A DNA stretch of 36,521 bases from Candidatus Accumulibacter iunctus (GTDB lineage Bacteria > Pseudomonadota > Gammaproteobacteria > Burkholderiales > Rhodocyclaceae), in NCBI GenBank assembly GCA_002345025.1, contig DDUX01000009.1, positions 1-36,521 of the forward strand. Direction: 5' to 3'. The notes beneath the pieces were generated by a model, which was not told the origin of the DNA, did no database searches, and worked only from the letters and a program-made list of their open reading frames with translations. The position numbers and the translations under genes were made by a program. Of this stretch, positions 16,947-25,618 are shown in pieces; position 1 is the stretch's first letter; each line of letters opens with the position of its first letter.

Positions 16947-19064
16947 GTGCTGAGGGTGCGAATCCCCGACGACGGCAGCCGCGCTGCCGCGATCGACCCG
17001 CTTGCGCAACTCAACCCGGCGCAGCGGGCAGCGGCCAGCTTCGGCATTGGGCAGCGCTGTGGCGGGGAACAGCAGCATCCGCCGCTGCTGGTGATCGCCG
17101 GCGCCGGTTCGGGCAAGACCAGCACGCTGGCGCACCGGGTGGCGCAACTCATCGACTGCGGCGCCGACCCCGGCCGCCTCCTGCTGCTCACCTTCTCGCG
17201 CCGCGCCGCCAGCGAGATGAGCCGCCGTGTCGAGCGCATCCTCAGCCGGCGGGCGCCAGCGCATGCCGCGTCAGCGATTTCGTCGCTGCCCTGGGCCGGC
17301 ACCTTCCACAGCGTCGGTGCACGCCTGCTGCGCGAATACGCCGCACGCATCGGCATCGACCCCGGCTTCACGATCCAGGACCGGCAGGATTCGGCCGACC
17401 TGCTGAACCTCGCCCGCCACGGCCTCGGCTTCTCCTCCAGGGAAAAGCGCTTCCCGCTGAAAGGAACCTGCCTCGCCATCTATTCGGCCGTGCTGAACAC
17501 CCAGGCGACCCTGGGCGAAGTGCTGCAGTCGAGCTTTCCGTGGTGTGCCGAGTGGCAGGCCGAGCTGCGAAGCCTGTTCGGCGAGTACGTGCACAGCAAA
17601 CAGGCACAGCAGGTGCTGGATTATGACGACCTGCTGCTCTACTGGGCGCAGATGGTCGGCGAAACCGAACTCGGACGCGAGATCGGCGAGCGCTTCAGCC
17701 ACGTGCTGGTCGATGAGTACCAAGACACAAACCGCCTGCAGGCAGCGATCCTGCTGGCGATGAAGCCCGACGGCAGGGGACTCACCGTCGTCGGCGACGA
17801 CGCGCAATCGATCTATGCGTTTCGCGGCGCGACCGTGCGCAACATTCTCGATTTCCCGAACCACTTCACACCGCCGGCGCAGCTGCTGACACTCGACCGC
17901 AACTACCGTTCGACGCAGCCGATCCTCGACGCCGCCAACCGGGTCATCGCGCTCGCCAGCGAACGCTTCACCAAGGATCTGTGGAGCGAGCGCAGCGCCG
18001 CCGAGAAGCCACGGCTCGTTGCCGTCCGCGACGAAGCCGAGCAGGCGAGCTACGTCGTCGAGCAGGTGCTCGCGCGTCGCGAGGGCGGCGTCCGGCTCAG
18101 GTCGCAGGCGGTGCTGTTCCGCACCGCGCAGCACAGCGTGCGCGTCGAGATCGAACTGAAGCGGCGCAATATCCCCTTCGTCAAGTTCGGCGGCCTCAGA
18201 TTCCTCGAAGCCGCGCACGTCAAGGATGTCCTCGCCATCCTCCGCTGGGCGCAGAACCGGCGCGACCGCCTGGCCGGCTTTCGCGCCATGCAACTGGTTG
18301 CCGGGATCGGGCCAAGAAGCGCCAGCCGGGTACTCGCCAACGTCGCGGCCGCGGCGCCGGCCTGCCTGCTGCTCGACGAGCAGCCTGTCCCGGAGGCGGC
18401 GAAGCCCGCCTGGCGCGAGTTCGCCGCCCTGATCGCCAGCAGCAGCGCCGGTGGCGCGCCGTGGCCGACTGCCGGCGAGCGGGTCTGCCGCTGGTACCAG
18501 GAGCAGATCGAGCGCCTGCACGAAGACCCGCTGCCGCGGCAGGCGGACATCGAACAACTGGCGCTGATCGCCGCGACCTATCCCAGCGCCGAACGCTTTC
18601 TCACCGAACTGGTGCTCGACCCGCCGAGCGCCAGCAGCGACGAAGCCGGCCCGCCGCTGCTCGACGAGGACTACCTGATCCTGTCCACGATCCATTCCGC
18701 CAAGGGACAGGAGTGGACCGCAGTGAGCATCCTCAATGCCGTCGATGGCTGCATCCCGTCAGACATGGCGACCGGCTCCGCGGCGGCGATCGAGGAGGAG
18801 CGCCGTCTGCTCTACGTCGCGATGACCCGCGCCCGGTCGCACCTGGACCTTGTCCTGCCCCAGCGTTTCCACGTCACGCAGCAGCCGGGTTTCGGCGACC
18901 GGCATGTCTATGCCGCCCGCACGCGCTTCATCCCGCACGCACTGCTCGCCGATTACGAGCAGCTATCGTGGCCGCCACCGGCAGCGGCGCAGCCGCCCGC
19001 CAGTCCGCAGGCCCGGCAACAGGTCTTCGACCTGACGGCGCGGATGCGCGCGATGTGGAAATGA
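16947..19064 (+). CDS. UvrD/Rep-family ATP-dependent DNA helicase
   Basis: A 705-residue superfamily 1A helicase of the UvrD/Rep/PcrA group. The Q-motif-like LNPAQRAAA is at 22-30 and Walker A AGAGSGKTST at 51-60. LLTFSRRAASEM is motif Ia, VDEYQDTN motif II, GDDAQSIYAFRGA motif III, LDRNYRS motif IV, and LSTIHSAKGQEW with LLYVAMTRAR motifs V-VI. All helicase motifs seem present. The family unwinds DNA in repair and fork restart; which paralogue this is (it seems shorter in the C-terminal region than UvrD) is not clear. The start is GTG at 16947 with GAGGGCAG upstream; no better ATG is in frame. It is convergent with the dynamin-like gene. Confidence 0.9.
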   Translation: MLRVRIPDDGSRAAAIDPLAQLNPAQRAAASFGIGQRCGGEQQHPPLLVIAGAGSGKTSTLAHRVAQLIDCGADPGRLLLLTFSRRAASEMSRRVERILSRRAPAHAASAISSLPWAGTFHSVGARLLREYAARIGIDPGFTIQDRQDSADLLNLARHGLGFSSREKRFPLKGTCLAIYSAVLNTQATLGEVLQSSFPWCAEWQAELRSLFGEYVHSKQAQQVLDYDDLLLYWAQMVGETELGREIGERFSHVLVDEYQDTNRLQAAILLAMKPDGRGLTVVGDDAQSIYAFRGATVRNILDFPNHFTPPAQLLTLDRNYRSTQPILDAANRVIALASERFTKDLWSERSAAEKPRLVAVRDEAEQASYVVEQVLARREGGVRLRSQAVLFRTAQHSVRVEIELKRRNIPFVKFGGLRFLEAAHVKDVLAILRWAQNRRDRLAGFRAMQLVAGIGPRSASRVLANVAAAAPACLLLDEQPVPEAAKPAWREFAALIASSSAGGAPWPTAGERVCRWYQEQIERLHEDPLPRQADIEQLALIAATYPSAERFLTELVLDPPSASSDEAGPPLLDEDYLILSTIHSAKGQEWTAVSILNAVDGCIPSDMATGSAAAIEEERRLLYVAMTRARSHLDLVLPQRFHVTQQPGFGDRHVYAARTRFIPHALLADYEQLSWPPPAAAQPPASPQARQQVFDLTARMRAMWK

Positions 19065-19124
19065 CGGCCAGCGGGAGGTTGGCGCGGAGGTCTGGCGACT
19101 TTCACGGCAACCCCTCACAGCCAC

Positions 19125-21080
19125 TCAGGCAGCGTGACGCTCCGGCTCGGCGCTGACGGTGTACCGCAGCACGTCGGCAAAATCCTGACCGATCTGGCTC
19201 AGCGACTTCATCTGCTGGAACAGCCTGTCCTCGACATGTTGCAGTTCCTCGATCCGCTGTTCGAGCGTATCGGTCGCCTGATGGATCCGCTTGATGCTCT
19301 CGAGCCGCCGCTTGAGATGAATCTGGTGCTCGCGAATCTGGATCTCCAGCGGCGCCATGACCGCCTTCAGCCAGGACTCGGCGTCGCGATTGGCCCGCTC
19401 GAAGGTCTTGCGCACCTGCACCGCCACCTCTTCGAAGAAGCGCTGCATCAACTGGCTCTTCTCGTGCATCAGCAACTGAAACATGCTGCTGACGTGCGTA
19501 CGGCACCAGTCGTCGAGACGGTCGATCTCCTTTTCGTAACGCAGCAGCGAAAAGCCGACCGGCGTCCCCAGCTTGAGGCCATGTTCGACCGAGAACTTCT
19601 TGTGGATCGCCTCCATCATGGTCATGATTTCCTTGACGTCGGCGTCCGATCGGCGCAGGTTGCCGCGTGCCTCATCGAAATAGTGCGCCATCGCCGCGGC
19701 AAGCGTCTTCGAGAAGGTGGCCTTGGCCATTGCCTCGCGCGTGCTCGTGCTCAGCAAGCGCATCGAATCGAGGCCGAGGTGAGCAAAGAGGTTGTTGGTC
19801 AGTTGCGAAAACACACTGCGCACCGCGTAGTAGCGCTGCAGGCCGGACTCGAACTCCTCCTTCTCGACGCGCACCTTGCCCATCATGTACTCGACGACAC
19901 CCTTGTTCTTGCCGCGCAGTTCGGTCAGTTCGGTGAGCTGCTCGTGCAGGCCCGCGAGACGCGAATCGAGCAGGCTGCGCGTGCGCAGGAAGCAATCGGC
20001 GAACTCGGCGTCGACGCCGTCGCGGACGATCTCCTGCTTGGCGGGAATCAGCTCGTCCGAGAGCGCCGCCTCCAGTTCTGCCAGGCGACTGCGCCGCAGA
20101 AGCTCACCATCGTCATTGATCTTGGCAACCAGTGCCTTCTGCGCCGACGCTGGGAAGATCTGCTTCTCGGCCAGATCGAGCGTCCAGGCACAGGTATCGA
20201 CCTGCCGGGAAATCTCGGCGTCGATCTCTTCCGCCGATTTCAGCTCGTCCCAGAGCGTGTCGATCTTGTTGAGAACGACGATGCGGCCCTTGCTGCGGCC
20301 GCCGGTCGTCGCGATGTGTTCGCGCCAGACGGTGAGGTCGGACTGTGTGACGCCGGTATCGGCAGCCAGGATGAACAACACCGCGTGTGCGTTCGGCAGC
20401 AGCGAGAGTGTCAGCTCGGGTTCGGTGCCGATCGCATTGAGACCGGGCGTATCGAGGATCACCAGCCCCTGCTCAAGCAGCGGATGCGGGAAATTGATCA
20501 CCGCATGCCGCCAGCGGGGAATCTCGACGCGACCATCGTCACCGCGGCGCAAGACCTCGGAGTCGCCGTCGGCCAGCGTGAAGCCGAGCTTCTCGGCAAC
20601 CGCCGGCAGCACCCGGATGACGTCACTGACGTGCCGCAGCGCCTCCTGCATGGCCTCGGCGGAAGCCGTGTCGATCGGCACGATCTGCCACTCGTCGGGA
20701 AATCGCTTGTACTCGCTGATGCTCGTCTTCGCTTCCCGGGTCTCGATCGGCAGCAATTCGATCGCCGGCGGCTTGCTCCGGTCGAACAGCAGCTCGGTCG
20801 GGCACATCGTCGTCCGGCCGGCGGTCGAGGGCAGGACACGATTGCCGTAGCCGGCAAAGAAGATGGCGTTGATCAGTTCCGACTTGCCACGCGAGAACTC
20901 GGCGACGAACGCCACCTGCAGACGGTCCTCACGCAGCTTCTCGAGAAGGCGCGCGATCCGTCGGTCCGTCTGAGCATCGTTCAGCTCGTGGTCGAGCAAC
21001 CAGCCGGAGAACCTGCCGATGACTTCCGAGACGCGGGCGCGCCATTCGCTGTAGGCGGCAAAGTGTTGGGCAAGCGTCAT
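19125..21080 (-). CDS. Bacterial dynamin-like GTPase
   Basis: A 651-residue large GTPase of the dynamin superfamily. The P-loop EFSRGKS is at 61-67, switch Thr residues lie in the RTT segment (89-91), G3 is DTPG at 210-213 and G4 is NKID at 271-274. The long C-terminal half (about 330-640) is helical and charged, with predicted coiled coils, as in the stalk of bacterial dynamin-like proteins that remodel or protect membranes. No clear transmembrane helix is seen, so membrane contact would be through a paddle-type region. It lies 76 bases downstream of mutM on the same strand. Its cellular role is unknown; membrane repair and phage tolerance are known for some relatives. Confidence 0.88.
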   Translation of the reverse strand: MTLAQHFAAYSEWRARVSEVIGRFSGWLLDHELNDAQTDRRIARLLEKLREDRLQVAFVAEFSRGKSELINAIFFAGYGNRVLPSTAGRTTMCPTELLFDRSKPPAIELLPIETREAKTSISEYKRFPDEWQIVPIDTASAEAMQEALRHVSDVIRVLPAVAEKLGFTLADGDSEVLRRGDDGRVEIPRWRHAVINFPHPLLEQGLVILDTPGLNAIGTEPELTLSLLPNAHAVLFILAADTGVTQSDLTVWREHIATTGGRSKGRIVVLNKIDTLWDELKSAEEIDAEISRQVDTCAWTLDLAEKQIFPASAQKALVAKINDDGELLRRSRLAELEAALSDELIPAKQEIVRDGVDAEFADCFLRTRSLLDSRLAGLHEQLTELTELRGKNKGVVEYMMGKVRVEKEEFESGLQRYYAVRSVFSQLTNNLFAHLGLDSMRLLSTSTREAMAKATFSKTLAAAMAHYFDEARGNLRRSDADVKEIMTMMEAIHKKFSVEHGLKLGTPVGFSLLRYEKEIDRLDDWCRTHVSSMFQLLMHEKSQLMQRFFEEVAVQVRKTFERANRDAESWLKAVMAPLEIQIREHQIHLKRRLESIKRIHQATDTLEQRIEELQHVEDRLFQQMKSLSQIGQDFADVLRYTVSAEPERHAA

Positions 21081-21156
21081 GGCACTTTCCAGGACAATGT
21101 CGGTGCCGGCACTCTATCACAAAGTCGTATCGCCTCCGTGCCAGGGTGCGCCGGCC

Positions 21157-21984
21157 TCAACGCTGGCAGTGCGGGCAGTAGAAGCTCGAGCGGCCGCCCT
21201 GCCGGATCATTCGTACCGGCCGGCCACAGCCCGGACAGGGCTCACCCGCGCGATCATAGACGGCGCACGAAAGCTGGAAGCAGCCAGCGCCGCCATCGCT
21301 GTGTACATAGTCGCGAACACTGCTGCCGCCGGCGGCGATTGCCGCCGACAGGGTCGAGCGGACGGCTACCGCCAGCCGATGATAGCGCTCACGGCTGATC
21401 CGGTTGGCCGTACGCCGCGGTGAAATGCCGGCGAGATGGAGGCTCTCCGACGCGTAGATGTTGCCGATGCCGACCACCACGCAGCTGTCCATCAACAGCG
21501 GCTTGATCGGTGCGCGGCGGCCGCGCGCTGCGGCGTACAGCCAGTCGCCGTCGAAGGCATTGGACAAGGGTTCGATGCCGAGCCCGGCCAGCAGCGGATG
21601 CGCATCGACAGCGACGCCCTCGTGCCAGAGCAGCGCGCCGAAGCGCCGCGGGTCACGCAGACGCAGCGTCGTGCCGGCAAACAGCAGGTCGAAGTGATCG
21701 TGCGCCTGTGCCGGCGTCGCCGGCGGCACCAGGCGCAGGCTACCCGACATCCCGAGGTGCAGGATCAGCCAGCCACCGCCGCTGCCGCTCTGGCAATCGA
21801 ACAGCAGATACTTGCCGCGGCGGCGGATCGTCTCGACGCGCAGGCCGGTGAGGCGCGCATCCAGCCCGGTGGGGATATCGTGCCGCAATCGCGGCGTCCG
21901 CACAACGGCGCCGGCAATGCATTGCTGCGCGAGAAAGGGGAGCAGTCCCTGCCGGCTGACTTCGACTTCGGGGAGTTCTGGCAT
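21157..21984 (-). CDS. mutM: Formamidopyrimidine-DNA glycosylase
   Basis: MutM/Fpg removes 8-oxoguanine and formamidopyrimidines from DNA and cleaves the abasic site. The mature N-terminus PELPEVE is intact, with catalytic Pro2 and Glu3. The start at 21984 is the one that exposes Pro2; an ATG four codons upstream would not. The H2TH segment contains GIGNIYASE, and the C-terminal zinc finger has C-x2-C-x16-C-x2-C. The 275-residue length is normal. It diverges from the TPR-protein gene across 95 bases, an arrangement I associate with betaproteobacterial lolB regions. Confidence 0.95.
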   Translation of the reverse strand: MPELPEVEVSRQGLLPFLAQQCIAGAVVRTPRLRHDIPTGLDARLTGLRVETIRRRGKYLLFDCQSGSGGGWLILHLGMSGSLRLVPPATPAQAHDHFDLLFAGTTLRLRDPRRFGALLWHEGVAVDAHPLLAGLGIEPLSNAFDGDWLYAAARGRRAPIKPLLMDSCVVVGIGNIYASESLHLAGISPRRTANRISRERYHRLAVAVRSTLSAAIAAGGSSVRDYVHSDGGAGCFQLSCAVYDRAGEPCPGCGRPVRMIRQGGRSSFYCPHCQR

Positions 21985-22079
21985 TGCTGCGACCACGAAA
22001 AGTCCATAACATGCGCGAACGGATTATGACGCAAAGCAACCGTCGATTCGTGCAACCGTCCGCGTCAGGCAAGGAAAAC

Positions 22080-23831
22080 ATGAAACCGATCACCCCAAGC
22101 GTCCTCTGCGCAGCCTTGGCGCTCGCCGCCAGCGTTCCTTCGCTCGCCGCTGACGAGGCGCTCATGGCCGGACAGGCGGGCCCCGCGGCCCGTCAGTCCC
22201 GCAAGGCCCCGCCGCCGGCGCCGCGGCCCGACGACAAGGACTACAGCGGACTCAGTGCACAGGTGGTCTACCAGGCACTCCTTGCCGAAGTCGCCCTGCA
22301 GAGGGGCAGGAGCGACTTCGCCAGCGACGCCTATGCCGACCTCGCGCGCCGCACGCGCGACCCCGCCATCATCGCCCGCGCCGTCGAAGTGGCCGGGCAG
22401 GCACGGCGGGTCGAACTCGTTCTCGCGCTTGCGCGCCTGTGGGTCGAGGTCGAGCCGGACTCGAAGCGGGCGCAGCAGGTCCTGGTCGGCGTGCAGATCA
22501 TGACCAATCAGCTCGATGGCCTCGCACCGCAGTTGATCGGCATGCTGGAGCAGGATCGCGCCGCGCTGCCGGCCAACCTCGTCGCACTCAACCGGATGTT
22601 TGCCCGCAGCCCGGATCGTCAGGCCGTCCTGGCGCTCGTCAGTCAGGTCTGCGCGCCGTTCTTCGGCCTCGCCGAAGCCCACTATGCGGTTGCCGTGGCG
22701 GCGAGCTCGGCCGGCCAGGAGGCACGCGCGCTCGCCGAAGCCAGGCAGGCGCTCGAACTGCGTCCGGACTGGGAAGCTGCTGCACTGCTCGAAGCGCAGA
22801 TCCTCGCCGCAAAATCGTCGGCGGCGGCGATCAGCGCATTGCAGGGCTTCATCGCCCGTCATCCGAAATCACCCGACGTCCAGTTGCAGCTGGCGCGACT
22901 GCTGGTCGGCGAGAAGCGTTACAGCGAAGCCAAGCGCCACTTCGAGCAGTTGCTCGTGAGCTACCCGAACAACCCCGACGTGGTCTTCCCGGTGGCCCTG
23001 CTGGCGCTGCAGGAGAACGACGTCGCGCTCGCCGAGAAGCAGCTCAAGCACCTGCTGACGCTTGAGCTGCCGAACAAGAGCGCGCCCTACTACTACCTCG
23101 GCCAGATTGCCGAAGACGGCAAGCGGCCCGACGAAGCGCTCGCCTGGTACGGCCAGGTCGGCCCGGGCGAGCAGTATCTGCCGGCACAGCTGCGCAGCGC
23201 CGCGATCGTTGCCCGCTCCGGCAAGCTCGAAGAGGCGCGCGCCATGCTCCGCCAGGCGGCGGAGAGCCGGCCCGAACTGCGGGTCCAGCTGGCGCTCGCC
23301 GAAGCCGCGCTGCTGCGCGATGCCAAGCAGACCGAGGCGGCACAGGCAGTCCTCGAGCGCGAGCTGCAGCGGCAGCCGCAACAGCCCGAACTGCTCTACG
23401 AATCGGCCCTGCTGGCGGAAAAGCTGGGCAACATGGACGTCGTCGAGAGCCGCCTGCGCAAGCTGATCGAGCTGCAACCCAACAGCGCGCAGGCCTACAA
23501 TGCCCTTGGTTACTCGTACGCCGATCGCAACATCCGGCTCGAAGAAGCGCGGCAGCTGATCGAAAAGGCGCTGCAGCTCGCGCCGAACGACGGCTTCATC
23601 CTCGACAGCATGGGTTGGGTACTTTACCGGCAGGGAGACCTCGAAGGCGCCCTCGACTACCTCCAGCGCGCGCTCGCACAGCGCCAGGATCCGGAGATCG
23701 CAGCGCACCTCGGCGAGGTCCTGTGGACGCTCGGTCGCAAGCACGAGGCGCAGCGCATCATGCTCGAAGCGCAGAAGAAGGACCCGTCGCACGAGGCACT
23801 CAACGAGGCGATCAGGAAGTTCAGCCCTTGA
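22080..23831 (+). CDS. Exported tetratricopeptide repeat protein
   Basis: A 583-residue protein with an N-terminal signal peptide (MKPITPSVLCAALALAASVPSLAADE, cleavage probably after Ala-Ala), so it acts in the periplasm or at the envelope. The rest is helical, with TPR-like repeats; the clearest are near residues 450-560 (AYNALGYSYADRN, GWVLYRQGDLEGALDYLQRA). TPR arrays serve as scaffolds for protein complexes. The ATG at 22080 has AAGGAAAA upstream; a longer frame beginning inside the mutM promoter region is rejected because it would bury the signal peptide. lolB starts on its stop codon, so the pair is translationally coupled; a link with outer-membrane lipoprotein sorting is only inferred. 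Confidence 0.9.
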   Translation: MKPITPSVLCAALALAASVPSLAADEALMAGQAGPAARQSRKAPPPAPRPDDKDYSGLSAQVVYQALLAEVALQRGRSDFASDAYADLARRTRDPAIIARAVEVAGQARRVELVLALARLWVEVEPDSKRAQQVLVGVQIMTNQLDGLAPQLIGMLEQDRAALPANLVALNRMFARSPDRQAVLALVSQVCAPFFGLAEAHYAVAVAASSAGQEARALAEARQALELRPDWEAAALLEAQILAAKSSAAAISALQGFIARHPKSPDVQLQLARLLVGEKRYSEAKRHFEQLLVSYPNNPDVVFPVALLALQENDVALAEKQLKHLLTLELPNKSAPYYYLGQIAEDGKRPDEALAWYGQVGPGEQYLPAQLRSAAIVARSGKLEEARAMLRQAAESRPELRVQLALAEAALLRDAKQTEAAQAVLERELQRQPQQPELLYESALLAEKLGNMDVVESRLRKLIELQPNSAQAYNALGYSYADRNIRLEEARQLIEKALQLAPNDGFILDSMGWVLYRQGDLEGALDYLQRALAQRQDPEIAAHLGEVLWTLGRKHEAQRIMLEAQKKDPSHEALNEAIRKFSP

Positions 23832-24460
23832 ACCGGCGAAACGCCTCGGCAAGCGGCCAGCGGGATGCCTGCCGCCGCTACCTGGGAATGTTTCTCGTGG
23901 CACTCACGCTGGCCGCCTGCAGCACACGGCCGCCGCTCCAGCAGCCCAGCCCGGCAGCGCTGCAACGCGACCAGCTGCAGGACTTCGTCCTCGTCGGCCG
24001 CTTCACGCTGCGCGACGCAGCGCGCAGCTACGCCGGGCGAATCGAGTGGCACCATCAGGGCGAGCGCGACGCGCTGCTGCTGTCGTCGCCACTCGGCCAG
24101 GGCATCGCCGAGATCACCGGCGACGGCAGTGGTGCCCGCCTGCGCAGCAGCGATGGTGGCGAGCGGACTGCCGCCAGCAGCGACGAGTTGCTGCAGGACG
24201 TCCTCGGCTACCCGATCGGCCTCGGCAGACTGCTCGCCTGGCTGCGTGGCAGCAATGCCGAAGGCAGCCGGCTCGAGCGCGACGCGCTCGGCCGGCCGCT
24301 GCGCCTGCGCCACGAGGACTGGCGCGTCGACTACGAGTACGATACCGACGCGCCGCAGGCGCTGGCCGATCGGCTTTTCGTCGAACGTGAAGGCGGCTTC
24401 GTGCTGCGCCTGCGCATCGAGGAGTGGCGGCTGCCCAGCGCGACGAACGCAGCGCCATGA
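23828..24460 (+). CDS. lolB: Outer membrane lipoprotein LolB
   Basis: LolB accepts lipoproteins from the periplasmic carrier LolA and inserts them into the outer membrane. I start it at TTG 23828, which overlaps the stop of the TPR gene (TTGA). AGGAAG lies eight bases upstream, and this start gives a basic signal peptide (NRR...RR) with lipobox LAAC and lipidated Cys31. The only ATG (23888) would leave ten residues before the Cys with no positive charge. The body contains the LolB features VGRFTLRD, IEWHHQGERDALLLSSPLGQG and a C-terminal RLRIEEWRL. The product has 210 residues. Its stop overlaps the ispE start (ATGA). Confidence 0.9.
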   Translation: MNRRNASASGQRDACRRYLGMFLVALTLAACSTRPPLQQPSPAALQRDQLQDFVLVGRFTLRDAARSYAGRIEWHHQGERDALLLSSPLGQGIAEITGDGSGARLRSSDGGERTAASSDELLQDVLGYPIGLGRLLAWLRGSNAEGSRLERDALGRPLRLRHEDWRVDYEYDTDAPQALADRLFVEREGGFVLRLRIEEWRLPSATNAAP

Positions 24461-25326
24461 GCCTGCCCGCTTCCACCTGGGACTGGGACAGCAGCTACCC
24501 GGCACCGGCCAAGCTCAACCTGTGCCTGCGCATCGTCGGCCGGCGCAGCGACGGCTACCACCTGCTGCAGACCGTCTTCCGCTTTCTCGAACACGCTGAC
24601 CGCCTGCACTTCTCGCCGCGCGACGACGCTGCGATACGACTCACCACACCCCTGCCCGGGGTGCCACCCGAGAACGACCTGAGCGTCCGCGCCGCCCGCC
24701 TCCTGCAGACCGAGAGCGGCTGCCGCCAGGGCGTCGACATCCATGTCGAAAAGCGCCTGCCACTGGGTGGCGGGCTCGGCGGTGGCAGCTCCGATGCCGC
24801 CACCGTGCTGCTCGCGCTCAACCATTTGTGGCAACTCGGCCTGCCGCGTCAACGCCTGCAGCAGATCGGCCTCGCCCTCGGCGCCGACGTCCCGGTCTTC
24901 GTCTTCGGCAGCAATGCCTTTGCCGAGGGCGTCGGCGAAACTCTGCGCGCGATCGAACTGCCGGCGCGCTGGTATGTCGTCGTCGAGCCGCCGGTGCAGG
25001 TGCCAACCGCCCTCATCTTTGCTGCCCCCGAACTGCGCCGCGACGCACCGGCAATCACGGCCGACGACTGGCACCCCGGCGCCATCGGCAATGAGCTCGA
25101 GGCGGTCGCCTGCAGCCGCTTCCCGGCGATCGCCGACTGCCTCCGCCAACTGTCGGCTGCCGCCGCGCCCGCGCGCGCGCGCATGACGGGTTCCGGCGCC
25201 TGTGTCTTCGCCGAGTGCAGCAGCCACGAGCAGGCAGCGGCAACGCTGCGGCGACTGCCGTCAGGCATGCGTGCCTGGGCGAGCGCCGGCGCCGCCGCAC
25301 ACCCGCTGCGCGATCTCGCGCGCTGA
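24457..25326 (+). CDS. ispE: 4-diphosphocytidyl-2-C-methyl-D-erythritol kinase
   Basis: IspE phosphorylates CDP-ME in the non-mevalonate isoprenoid pathway. The 289-residue GHMP kinase has the conserved PAPAKLNLCL segment with Lys19, HLLQTVF, the ATP-binding loop LGGGLGGGSSDAA (103-115) and the C-terminal MTGSGACVFAE motif. The ATG at 24457 overlaps the lolB stop by four bases (ATGA), and the residues before it in the longer frame are not part of the family. The lolB-ispE-tRNA-Gln-prs order is a classic betaproteobacterial arrangement. Confidence 0.96.
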   Translation: MSLPASTWDWDSSYPAPAKLNLCLRIVGRRSDGYHLLQTVFRFLEHADRLHFSPRDDAAIRLTTPLPGVPPENDLSVRAARLLQTESGCRQGVDIHVEKRLPLGGGLGGGSSDAATVLLALNHLWQLGLPRQRLQQIGLALGADVPVFVFGSNAFAEGVGETLRAIELPARWYVVVEPPVQVPTALIFAAPELRRDAPAITADDWHPGAIGNELEAVACSRFPAIADCLRQLSAAAAPARARMTGSGACVFAECSSHEQAAATLRRLPSGMRAWASAGAAAHPLRDLAR

Positions 25327-25408
25327 AGCGGCGACGACTGCCCGCCACGCGACCCGTCCGCCGTCGCCGCTGACCGTCGGCGCCCTTTTTTTCCTGACGA
25401 AAGCCCGC

Positions 25409-25414
25409 TATAAT
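25409..25414 (+). promoter_or_regulatory. Consensus -10 box of tRNA-Gln promoter
   Basis: A perfect TATAAT lies 39 bases before the tRNA and is followed by the GC-rich discriminator GCGCGCC typical of stringently controlled stable-RNA promoters. The -35 position (about 25386-25391) is only a T-run, so the -35 match is poor. Confidence 0.55.
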
Positions 25415-25453
25415 GCGCGCCTCGTTCGCCATCAAGGTGCTGCGAGAGACCGC

Positions 25454-25530
25454 TGGGGAGTCGCCAAGTTGGTCAAGGCACCGGATTTTGATTCCGGCAT
25501 TCGAAGGTTCGAATCCTTCTTCCCCAGCCA
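25454..25530 (+). tRNA. tRNA-Gln (anticodon TTG)
   Basis: The acceptor stem TGGGGAG (25454-25460) pairs with TTCCCCA, followed by discriminator G and an encoded CCA (25528-25530). The D stem is GCC/GGC, and the anticodon stem CCGGA/TCCGG encloses loop TTTTGAT, giving anticodon TTG (25488-25490), which reads CAA and probably CAG. The T arm is GAAGG-TTCGAAT-CCTTC. It sits between ispE and prs in a conserved betaproteobacterial order. Confidence 0.96.
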
Positions 25531-25547
25531 TTACATTTCTGTCAAAG

Positions 25548-25580
25548 CGGGCAGGCGTCCTTACCTGCCCGTCTTGCTTT
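25548..25580 (+). terminator. Probable intrinsic terminator after tRNA-Gln
   Basis: An 8-bp perfect stem CGGGCAGG (25548-25555) and CCTGCCCG (25564-25571) with an eight-base loop is followed by a T-rich run TCTTGCTTT. It lies 17 bases after the tRNA and 39 before the prs start, so it probably ends the tRNA transcript and may attenuate read-through into prs. Confidence 0.65.
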
Positions 25581-25618
25581 ATGGGGCGCCGTGACGCAGG
25601 CCCCAGAGGAAGCGCAAC

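Noticed and set aside
16844..16990. Possible riboswitch or tRNA-like element before the helicase gene (T-arm-like GGTGCGAATCCCC near 16955)
   Set aside because: No acceptor or anticodon arm can be built and no known riboswitch core was recognised; the segment is inside or next to the helicase start.
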